DNA from: an uncultured Planctomycetaceae bacterium
GTDB lineage: Bacteria; Planctomycetota; Planctomycetia; Pirellulales; UBA1268
Direction of reading: 5' to 3'
Length of the DNA: 7,942 nucleotides
Assembly: GCA_903885855.1 (NCBI GenBank)
Contig: CAISKG010000005.1
Span: 1-7,942, forward strand
In this document: piece after piece, positions 1 to 6,085 of the stretch
How the letters are laid out: each line of letters starts with the position of its first letter
Numbering within the stretch: position 1 is the stretch's first letter
Program-made: the position numbers and the translations under genes
The notes under the pieces: generated by a model
Databases searched by the model: none
What the model was told of the DNA's origin: nothing
What the model saw: only the letters and a program-made list of their open reading frames with translations

Positions 1-11
1 GACCTCTCGCC

Positions 12-1358
12 ATGCTCATGATCCAGGGCGGTCGGCAGCGCCAGTGCGACGGCCTCGGCCGGCGCGACTTCCTCGCCATCGGCGGGCTCTCCTTCGGCGC
101 CGCCGGGTTTTCCCTGGGGGGGCTCCTCCGCGCCGAGGCCGCCACGCCCGGCACGCGCCCCGGCCACAAGGCGCTCATCAACGTGTTTCTCGGGGGCGGC
201 CCGCCGCACCAGGATCTCTTCGACCTCAAGCCCGACGCCCCGAGCGAGGTGCGCGGGGAGTTCCGCCCGATCGCGACCAACGTCGCCGGCATCCAGATCT
301 CCGAGGTCTTCCCGCGGCTCGCCACGCGGATGGACAAGTGCGCCATCATCCGCTCCATCGTGGGCTGCGACGGCGACCACTCCGCCTTCCAGACCAACAC
401 CGGCTGGACCCCGGCCAATCTGCGCACGCTCGGCGGCCGGCCGTCGATCGGGGCCGCGGTCTCCAGGCTCCGCGGCCCGGTGGATCAGGCGGTGCCCCCC
501 TTCGTGGGGCTCGCCGCCAAGACGCAGCACGGCCCCTGGTCCGACAGCGGCACGGCCGGCTTCCTCGGCCCGGCGCACGGCCCCTTCAAGCCGGACGGCC
601 AGGGCATGGCCAACATGCAGCTCAAGGAGCTGTCGCTCGAGCGGCTCTCCGACCGCAAGCAGCTCCTCGCCTCGGTCGACCGGCTGCGCCGCGACGTCGA
701 CTCCAGCGGCACCCTCTCCGGGATGGACGCCTTCGGGCAGCGGGCCTTCGACGTCCTCACCGGCTCGAGGCTCCTCGACGCCCTCGACATCTCCAAGGAG
801 GACCCGGCCGTCCGCGAGGCCTACGGCGACGGCAAGCCCTACCAGTTCCAGTACGACGGCGCCCCCACCTGCAACGACCACCTCCTCATGGCGCGGCGGC
901 TGGTCGAGGCCGGGGTGCGGGTGGTGAGCCTGTCGTTCGGCCGCTGGGACAGCCACGGCCAGAACTTCGCCATGGTGCGCGACCACGGCCCGAAGCTCGA
1001 TCAGGCCCTCTCGGCGCTCCTCGACGACCTCGAGGCCCGCGGGATGCTCGGCGACACCTCGGTGGTGGTGTGGGGGGAGTTCGGGCGGACGCCCAAGATC
1101 AACAAGGACGCCGGCCGCGACCACTGGCCGCAGGTCAGCTGTGCCCTGCTGGCCGGCGGCGGGATGCGCACCGGGCAGGTGATCGGGGCCACCAACCGGC
1201 TCGGCGAGCACGCCACCGACCGCCCGGTGCACGTGCAGGAGGTGCTGGCCACCCTCTACCACAACCTCGGCATCGACACGCAGACGACGACGATCGTCGA
1301 CGCCACCGGCCGCCCGCAGTACCTCGTCGAGCAGCCGGTCATCCCGGAATTGCTCTGA
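12..1358 (+). CDS. DUF1501 family protein with Tat signal peptide
   Basis: A 448-residue member of the DUF1501 family (PF07394), which is abundant in planctomycetes and related to the alkaline phosphatase/sulfatase fold; its substrate is not established. The N-terminus has a twin-arginine leader (GRRDFLAIGG, Arg17-Arg18), a hydrophobic stretch and an AEA cleavage-like site near residue 43, so export in folded form by Tat is likely. Family signatures include GGGPPHQDLFD (61-71) with KPDAP and RGEFRPI just after it, RSIVG (114-118), WDSHG (312-316), WGEFGRTPKIN (354-364) and GRDHW (368-372). Length is normal and the C-terminus is complete. The start is chosen because family members begin a short distance before the Tat motif; ATG at 18 is an equally possible start, and the frame stays open to the left edge. 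No clear ribosome binding site is visible in the 11 preceding bases. In related genomes this gene often follows a DUF1549/DUF1553 gene, which would lie outside this window. Confidence 0.93.
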   Translation: MLMIQGGRQRQCDGLGRRDFLAIGGLSFGAAGFSLGGLLRAEAATPGTRPGHKALINVFLGGGPPHQDLFDLKPDAPSEVRGEFRPIATNVAGIQISEVFPRLATRMDKCAIIRSIVGCDGDHSAFQTNTGWTPANLRTLGGRPSIGAAVSRLRGPVDQAVPPFVGLAAKTQHGPWSDSGTAGFLGPAHGPFKPDGQGMANMQLKELSLERLSDRKQLLASVDRLRRDVDSSGTLSGMDAFGQRAFDVLTGSRLLDALDISKEDPAVREAYGDGKPYQFQYDGAPTCNDHLLMARRLVEAGVRVVSLSFGRWDSHGQNFAMVRDHGPKLDQALSALLDDLEARGMLGDTSVVVWGEFGRTPKINKDAGRDHWPQVSCALLAGGGMRTGQVIGATNRLGEHATDRPVHVQEVLATLYHNLGIDTQTTTIVDATGRPQYLVEQPVIPELL

Positions 1359-1412
1359 GCAGCCAAGCGGCGGATGTGACGGCCCGTTGTCGGTGCACGG
1401 GTGCGTGCCGCT

Positions 1413-1454
1413 GGCGCGTGGTGCTCCAGAGCCCGGGACGCCGCACCGCGCGCC
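1413..1454 (+). terminator. Strong stem-loop after the DUF1501 gene, possible terminator
   Basis: The arms GGCGCGTGGTGC (1413-1424) and GCACCGCGCGCC (1443-1454) pair over 12 positions; eleven are Watson-Crick and one is a T-G wobble (1419 with 1448). The loop is 18 bases and itself contains CCCGGG. The hairpin lies 55 bases after the DUF1501 stop and before the regulatory DNA of the Fic gene, a plausible place to end the upstream transcript. No T-run follows on the plus strand, so it is not a classical intrinsic terminator; it could instead be an mRNA-protecting or processing structure. The pairing is directly visible; the function is inferred. Confidence 0.4.
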
Positions 1455-1485
1455 TCAGGTGTATTCCCCTGCCGCCCCCCGGCGC

Positions 1486-1508
1486 GACCCGGCCAAAAAA
1501 CCGGCCAT
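1486..1508 (+). repeat. Direct repeat copy A upstream of the Fic gene
   Basis: This 23-base element has the core ccggccaaaaaaccggccat (1489-1508). It matches copy B (1588-1610) at 19 of 23 positions, with the copies exactly 102 bases apart. Each copy contains two CCGGCC-like blocks around an A-rich centre, so the unit also has a short internal direct repeat. Copy A lies 112 bases before the Fic start. A pair of protein-binding sites for one regulator is a reasonable reading, but chance similarity in GC-rich DNA is not excluded. Confidence 0.5.
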
Positions 1509-1548
1509 GTTCGGGGTATCGTGGCTCTGGAGCAACGCGGTAGATATC

Positions 1549-1586
1549 GCGACAGCAATGGTTTGCGTCACGTTTGTGGCTGTCGC
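1549..1586 (+). promoter_or_regulatory. Inverted repeat between the two direct repeats
   Basis: GCGACAGC (1549-1556) and GCTGTCGC (1579-1586) are perfect 8-base inverted repeats separated by 22 bases. The right arm ends where the weak -35 region of the proposed Fic promoter would begin. It could be a dyad operator or fold as a hairpin in a transcript reading through from upstream. Only the symmetry is seen; the role is inferred. Confidence 0.3.
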
Positions 1587-1620
1587 TGAACCGGCCAGGA
1601 AAACGGCCATAATGGACGGA
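1586..1620 (+). promoter_or_regulatory. Candidate promoter of the Fic gene, possibly giving a leaderless mRNA
   Basis: CATAAT at 1608-1613 matches the sigma-70 -10 consensus TATAAT in five of six positions. Its 3' end is 7 bases before the A of the Fic ATG at 1620, so transcription could start at the start codon itself. The -35 side is poor: CTGAAC at 1586-1591, with a 16-base spacer, matches three of six. No convincing Shine-Dalgarno sequence precedes the ATG, which fits a leaderless message. Direct repeat copy B fills nearly the whole -35/-10 spacer, where a bound repressor would block polymerase. Confidence 0.35.
1588..1610 (+). repeat. Direct repeat copy B overlapping the Fic promoter
   Basis: The second copy of the 23-base element has the core ccggccaggaaaacggccat (1591-1610), differing from copy A at four positions overall. 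It ends inside the proposed -10 hexamer and 9 bases before the Fic start codon. The position suggests an operator; the regulator could be the Fic protein itself, which carries a C-terminal winged helix, but that is speculation. Confidence 0.5.
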
Positions 1621-2831
1621 TGAGCCAGCCGGTCGACCGCGGGGAGAGCACGAGCCTGATGGAGCCGCTGCTCCTGGGGGAGTCCTCGCGCCGGCGGCCG
1701 GCGATCGCCGACAAGGCGCTTGAACTCGTCACTGCCTCGACCCGCCTCGACGGGACGCTGCCGCGGGGAGTCGCCGCGAGCCTCGCCGGCCTCGTCCGCT
1801 CGATGAATTGCTACTACAGCAATCTCATCGAGGGCCACGACACCCATCCCGTGGACATCGAGCGCGCCCTGCGTGCCGATTACAGCGACGAACCCCGGAA
1901 GCGGGATCTGCAACTCGAGGCCCGCTCGCACATCGCGGTGCAGGCGTGGATCGACACCGGGGGGGTGGCAGGTCGGGCATCGACCGTGTCGGCCATTCGT
2001 GAAATCCACGCTCGGTTCTGCGGTGAACTTCCCGAGACGCTCCTGACCGTCGGAGATGTGGCGACCGGCGGCGGCATCCGAGTCGTGCCGGGGCACTGGC
2101 GCGAGACGGACGTGGCCGTGGGTCGCCATCATGCGGTCAGCCCGGGGGCCGTCGCCCGGTTCATGGATCGCTTCGAGGCCGTCTACGCGCCCCTCGGGAG
2201 AATGGAGACGATCCTCGCGGCAGCGGCGGCCCACCATCGGCTTCTCTGGATCCATCCTTTCGCCGACGGCAACGGGCGTGTCGCCCGGCTCGTGTCGTAC
2301 GCGATGCTCCGTGACGCCATCGGCACCAGCGGCATCTGGTCGATCGCCCGTGGGCTCGCCCGCCGTGAGGCCGATTACAAGGATCGGTTGGAGGATTGCG
2401 ACCAGCGGCGCCGAGGCGATCTCGACGGCCGGGGAGCGCTCGGCGAGGGATCGCTCGCTGATTTCATCGAGTTCTTCCTCGACATCTGCCTGGATCAGGT
2501 CGCGTTCATGGAGCGGCTGGTGCAGCCTGCCACCCTGGCGGGGCGTGTCATCCGGTGGGCCGAAGAGGAGGTGGCCGGGGGAAGGCTCGCGTCACGATCG
2601 GATCGACTCCTCGAAGGGGTGCTCCTTCGGGGGGAAGTCGATCGTGGCGACGTCGAAAAGATGCTCTCGGTCAGTGAGAGGACCGCGCGACGGACGACGT
2701 CCTCCCTGCTCCAGTCGGGCGCCCTCGAGTCCGATTCGCCACGGTCGCCCCTGCGGCTGGGCTTTCCCGCGAGCGCCGCCCCCCGCTGGCTGCCGGGCCT
2801 GTTTCCCGATCCGCCGCCCGAGTGTCCGTGA
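1620..2831 (+). CDS. Fic-family protein with N-terminal inhibitory motif and C-terminal winged helix
   Basis: A 403-residue Fic-domain protein, predicted to transfer AMP (or a related phosphate-containing group) from a nucleotide to a hydroxyl side chain of an unknown protein in the cytoplasm. The catalytic motif HPFADGNGRVAR is intact: His212 is the catalytic base, Asp216 the metal ligand, and Arg220 and Arg223 bind phosphate. Before it, GHWRETDVAVG matches the flap that docks the target. SNLIEG at 67-72 fits the inhibitory pattern (S/T)xxxE(G/N). Its position ahead of the Fic core makes this a class II, self-inhibited enzyme with Glu71 as the blocking residue. WSIARGLAR and the DLDGRG stretch after the core are also typical. 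Residues about 325-372 look like a winged helix (LLEGVLLRGEVDRGDVEKML, then SERTARRTTSSLL). There is no signal peptide or membrane segment. ATG at 1620 is the first in-frame start and agrees with the promoter position. Third codon positions are clearly less GC-rich than in neighbouring genes, suggesting transfer. No separate antitoxin gene is visible, consistent with class II. Confidence 0.93.
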   Translation: MSQPVDRGESTSLMEPLLLGESSRRRPAIADKALELVTASTRLDGTLPRGVAASLAGLVRSMNCYYSNLIEGHDTHPVDIERALRADYSDEPRKRDLQLEARSHIAVQAWIDTGGVAGRASTVSAIREIHARFCGELPETLLTVGDVATGGGIRVVPGHWRETDVAVGRHHAVSPGAVARFMDRFEAVYAPLGRMETILAAAAAHHRLLWIHPFADGNGRVARLVSYAMLRDAIGTSGIWSIARGLARREADYKDRLEDCDQRRRGDLDGRGALGEGSLADFIEFFLDICLDQVAFMERLVQPATLAGRVIRWAEEEVAGGRLASRSDRLLEGVLLRGEVDRGDVEKMLSVSERTARRTTSSLLQSGALESDSPRSPLRLGFPASAAPRWLPGLFPDPPPECP

Positions 2832-2902
2832 CGGCACCGGGACACATCGTCCAGGTCACGATCGCGGGAGGCTGGAAAGACGCTCCGCCCGCGTCTCGCC
2901 GC

Positions 2903-5900
2903 TCACGGCTTCGCCGGGGCCGGCGAGGGCTCGAGGGTGTGGACGAGCTTGCCGTCGGCCACCGTCCAAAGCCGCAGTTTGCCGTCCTGGCAGGCGGCCG
3001 CGAGCCAGGTCGGCCCCACGGCCACGGCCTGGACGAAGTCGGCGGCGCCGCCGAACTCGCGCACCGTGCCGCCGTTGCCGGCGTTGTAGAGGCGCACCGT
3101 CGGGTCGCCGGAGCAGGCCACCACCTCCTCGCCCGGCGCGACGAACTTCACCGCCGTGACCTCCTTCTTGAGTCCCGCGATCGTGCGCTGCTGCTCGCCG
3201 GTGACGACGTCCCAGACCTTGATGGCGTTGTCGGCGCCGGCGCTCGAGAGCCGCCGGCCGTTGGCCTGCCAGGCGACGCCGAGGACGTGGCCGGTGTGCC
3301 CCTCGAAGCTCTTGACGTGCTTCCCCTCGGCCACGGTGTGGACCTTCACGAAACGGTCGGTGCCGCCGGAGGCGAGGAGATCCCCCTTGCGCGAGAACTC
3401 GAGCGCCGTGACGGTGTCGGAATGGGGGGCCGCGAACTCGCGCACCAGCGCCCCGTCGGCGGTGTTCCAGAGCTTGATCTCGCCGGAGCGGCTCGGCCGG
3501 CCGCTGCCCGTGGCGAGGATCGCGCCGTCGGGTGAGAAGGCCAGTGACGTGACGACGTCGATCGGCGGCAGGCCGGGGTCGTCCTCGGTGGCCGGCGGCG
3601 TCAGCTCGCCCCCGATCGTGCGTGCAAGCGCGTAGCGCGGGGCGACCTGCCAAATCCCGGCGGCGGCGGCCCCGGCGGTCTGGATGGCGCGGTCGCCGTC
3701 GAGGAAGGCGACGAGCGTGTCACCGGCGGTGCCGCTCCAGGTGTCGCGCGGGATGGCGTCGTCGCCGAGGAGCATCACGGTGCCGTCGGCGGCGGCGCAG
3801 AGGATCCAGCGGCCGTCGGGGGAGAAGGCGGCGGAGGCGACGGGCTTCTCCGAGGCGGTGCGTGCCTCGGCGACCGCCCCGCGCGACTGCTCGGCGGCGG
3901 CGGCGTCGGCGTCGGCCTTGGCCGACTCGTCCTTGCGCCGGGGGAGATCCTCGTCGGCCTTGGCCTTCTGGGCCTGGGCGAATTCCACCGCCCGCTTCGC
4001 CGACGTGGTCGCCGTCTCGGCCCCCTTGCGCGCCTCCTCGGCGCCGTCGGAGGCCTTCTTCATCTCGTCCTTCTTCTTGGTGGCCTCGTCGCCGCGTGCC
4101 TTGGCGCGTTCCACCTGGGCGGCGGCCTGGGCCACCGCCTGGTCGGCGGCGGTCTTGGCGGCTGCGGCGGCCGCCACGGCGGCCTCGAAGGCCTTGAGGG
4201 CCTCGGCGGCGGCGGCGTCGCCGGAGCTCGAGGCGGCGGCCAGCGCGAAGGCGTCCTTCGAGGCGGTGGCACTCTCCATGCCCGCCGCGACGGCGGCGGC
4301 CGCCTTGCCGGCGGCCTCCTGGGCGGCCGTCGACTGCGCGAGCGCCGTGGCCGCGGCCTCCGCCATCGTGGCCGCCTCGGTGGCGGCGGCGAGCGCCGTC
4401 TTGGCCGCCTCCGCCTTCTCGGCGAGGGCCTTCTCGGCGGCGGCGAGCTTCTCGTTGGACTGCGTGATCTCGGTGCCGGCGGCCTCCACCGCCTTCTCGG
4501 CGGCGGCCACCTGGGCCTTGCCGTATTCGGCGTCCTGCTTGCGGACGGCCAGGTCGATGTCGGCCAGGCGCAGCTTCTCCGCCACGCGCACGTCCCCCTT
4601 CCACTCGGCCGTCATGCCGCCGGTGGCGACGTCCCAGATCTTCACCCCCGGCACCGTGCCGACCGTCACCAGACGCGTGGCGTCGGGCTTGAGCGCCATC
4701 CCGCCCAAGGCCCCGCCATGGGCGAACTGCCGCACCACCGCGGCGCCATCGACGTTCCAGAGGCGCACGACGCCGTCGGCGCCGCCGGCGAGGAGGTGGC
4801 CGGAGAGGGCGGGCGACTCCGCCAGGACTTTCACCGGGCCGCCGCCGCCGGCCAGTTCCTTCAGCGGCTGCGGCGGCGCGGCGGCGGGATCGGCGGGGGG
4901 CGCGGGGAGGGGGAGGGCGAAGGTGCGCACCACGCCGTCGGCGTCGGCCACGGCCAGTTGCGTGCCGGCCGCCGTGACGACCAGCGCCGTCACGCCCGGC
5001 GGCCGCATGAAGCGGCCCGTCACGCCGCCGTCGGCCGAGGCGATGGCCACCACGCTGCCGTCGGCGGCGGCGGAGTAGATCGTGGCCCCGTCGGCCGAGA
5101 GGGCCAGCGCCGTCACCGCCGCGGTGTGGGCGCGGACCGCCTTCCGCAGCGTTCCCGAGGGGGCGTCGACGATCGCCACCGTGCCGTCGGCACGGCCGCA
5201 GGCGGCGCTCGAGGCGGCGGCGGCCAGGACGGTCGTGCCGGCGGTGTCGGCGACCTCGGCGAGCCGCGAGGGGCGGACGCGCGACCAGAGCTTCACGGTG
5301 CGGAAGGAGGCGCTGGCGAGCGTGTCGTCGACGGGGGACATCGCCAGGGCCGAGATCGTGTCGCGGTGGGCGGTGTCGGCCGCGGCCCCGCCGTCGGCGG
5401 TGGCCGGATCGACGAGCGACGCCACAAGCGCGCCCGAGGCGGTGTCGAACAGGCTCAGGCGGCCGGCCCGCGACGCGGCGGTGAGGCGGCCGTCGGCCGA
5501 CATCGCCACCGCCATCACGCCGCCGCTGCCGGGGGGAATCGGCCGCCAGGCGATCGCCTTGCGCTCCATGGCGGGGCCGGCCACGGCCCCCTCGGCGATC
5601 CAGCGCTCGAGGAGGCCGAGCTGCTCCGGCGACAGCGACGACGCGCCGACCTTGTTGTCGGCGGGGGGCATGTAGTCTTCCTGGAGGTGGGCCGCGCGGA
5701 GGAACAGCGGGCTCTCCGCCGCCTTCCCCGCCACCACGCTGGGGCCCGAATCACCGCCGGCGACGATCGCCTTGTGCGAGTCGAGGATCAGCCCGCCTTC
5801 GTGGATCTTGGGGTTGTGGCAGGCGGTGCAGTTGGCGGCGAGGATCGGGAGGATCTCGTCCTGGAAGCGCACCGCGTCGCTGCGCGCAGGCGCCGCCACC

Positions 5901-6001
5901 GGGAGCCCGTCGGCCCGCGCCGCGGCGCCGGTCACGGCCGGGGCGACCAGCGCCGTGGAAAGGGCCACCAGCCGCGTGATCCGGATGCGGACGCTGTTCA
6001 T
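2903..6001 (-). CDS. Secreted planctomycete cytochrome (PSC1) fused to two WD40 regions around a coiled coil
   Basis: A 1032-residue exported protein. A signal peptide covers about residues 1-30 (positive start, hydrophobic core, ARA before the cut). A planctomycete cytochrome c domain (PSC1, PF07635-like) follows at about 43-140: FQDEILPILAANCTACH binds haem through Cys58 and Cys61 with His62 as ligand, and YMPP gives Met111 as a candidate second ligand. Residues about 160-465 hold seven WD40-like blades (for example GVVRLWNVDG, VKIWDVATGG). Residues about 475-715 are almost entirely Ala, Lys, Glu, Gln and Asp and should form a long helical coiled coil. Residues about 720-1027 hold seven more blades (FSPDGRWIL, IKLWNTADG, IKVWDVVTGE, LRLWTVADG). 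Two complete seven-bladed propellers are thus possible. The role may be electron transfer plus protein scaffolding in the periplasm or envelope; no substrate is known. It lies 84 bases after the PPC gene on the same strand, so the two are probably co-transcribed. The frame is intact and the start is supported by a ribosome binding site. Confidence 0.93.
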   Translation of the reverse strand: MNSVRIRITRLVALSTALVAPAVTGAAARADGLPVAAPARSDAVRFQDEILPILAANCTACHNPKIHEGGLILDSHKAIVAGGDSGPSVVAGKAAESPLFLRAAHLQEDYMPPADNKVGASSLSPEQLGLLERWIAEGAVAGPAMERKAIAWRPIPPGSGGVMAVAMSADGRLTAASRAGRLSLFDTASGALVASLVDPATADGGAAADTAHRDTISALAMSPVDDTLASASFRTVKLWSRVRPSRLAEVADTAGTTVLAAAASSAACGRADGTVAIVDAPSGTLRKAVRAHTAAVTALALSADGATIYSAAADGSVVAIASADGGVTGRFMRPPGVTALVVTAAGTQLAVADADGVVRTFALPLPAPPADPAAAPPQPLKELAGGGGPVKVLAESPALSGHLLAGGADGVVRLWNVDGAAVVRQFAHGGALGGMALKPDATRLVTVGTVPGVKIWDVATGGMTAEWKGDVRVAEKLRLADIDLAVRKQDAEYGKAQVAAAEKAVEAAGTEITQSNEKLAAAEKALAEKAEAAKTALAAATEAATMAEAAATALAQSTAAQEAAGKAAAAVAAGMESATASKDAFALAAASSSGDAAAAEALKAFEAAVAAAAAAKTAADQAVAQAAAQVERAKARGDEATKKKDEMKKASDGAEEARKGAETATTSAKRAVEFAQAQKAKADEDLPRRKDESAKADADAAAAEQSRGAVAEARTASEKPVASAAFSPDGRWILCAAADGTVMLLGDDAIPRDTWSGTAGDTLVAFLDGDRAIQTAGAAAAGIWQVAPRYALARTIGGELTPPATEDDPGLPPIDVVTSLAFSPDGAILATGSGRPSRSGEIKLWNTADGALVREFAAPHSDTVTALEFSRKGDLLASGGTDRFVKVHTVAEGKHVKSFEGHTGHVLGVAWQANGRRLSSAGADNAIKVWDVVTGEQQRTIAGLKKEVTAVKFVAPGEEVVACSGDPTVRLYNAGNGGTVREFGGAADFVQAVAVGPTWLAAACQDGKLRLWTVADGKLVHTLEPSPAPAKP

Positions 6002-6007
6002 CGGAGA

Positions 6008-6012
6008 CCTCT
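6008..6012 (-). promoter_or_regulatory. Ribosome binding site of the PSC1/WD40 gene
   Basis: Read on the minus strand, AGAGG lies 6 bases before the ATG that ends at 6001, a normal Shine-Dalgarno distance. It supports that ATG, which also gives a well-formed signal peptide. Confidence 0.45.
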
Positions 6013-6031
6013 GTGACGTGATTCCATCCAG

Positions 6032-6065
6032 GCGCCGGCCGCCGCGGCGGGCCGCCGGCCGGCGC
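6032..6065 (-). other. GC-rich stem-loop between the PPC and PSC1/WD40 genes
   Basis: On the plus strand, GCGCCGGCC (6032-6040) and GGCCGGCGC (6057-6065) are perfect inverted repeats. One further G-C pair (6041 with 6056) extends the stem to 10 bp, with 14 bases inside. In the minus-strand transcript it begins 20 bases after the PPC stop codon and ends 19 bases before the ribosome binding site of the next gene. There is no T-run after it, so it may be an attenuator or a stabilising intercistronic structure rather than a full terminator. The role is inferred. Confidence 0.4.
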
Positions 6066-6085
6066 TCGATTCGGCCGGGTGCCGC

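Noticed and set aside
44..1543. Plus-strand open frame overlapping the DUF1501 gene in another frame
   Set aside because: Arg/Pro-rich shadow translation; the overlapping frame carries the DUF1501 motifs throughout.
1455..2255. Minus-strand open frame opposite the Fic gene and its upstream region
   Set aside because: No recognisable domain. It contains MAVFLAGS and MAGFLAGS only because the two direct repeats happen to be 102 bases (34 codons) apart and so fall in the same frame.
2822..2845. Hairpin (GTGTCC with GGACAC, plus a 3-bp inner stem) at the Fic stop codon as a terminator
   Set aside because: The stem is short and bulged, overlaps the last codons and has no T-run; too weak to call. 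The 71-base convergent gap at 2832-2902 shows nothing stronger.
3684..5078. Long plus-strand open frame opposite the PSC1/WD40 gene
   Set aside because: Its product is a low-complexity Ala/Ser-rich sequence with no recognisable domain. It arises because the GC-rich coiled-coil coding sequence lacks stops on the other strand.
2903..6001. Frequent GCCGTCGGC words on the plus strand as a DNA repeat family
   Set aside because: On the coding strand these are GCCGACGGC, encoding the Ala-Asp-Gly turn that recurs in WD40 blades. They reflect protein repeats and codon bias, not a separate DNA element.
4718..6016. Long plus-strand open frame opposite the N-terminal half of the PSC1/WD40 gene
   Set aside because: The translation is Gly/Arg/His-rich and family-free, whereas the opposite strand encodes a clear signal peptide, haem motif and WD40 blades.
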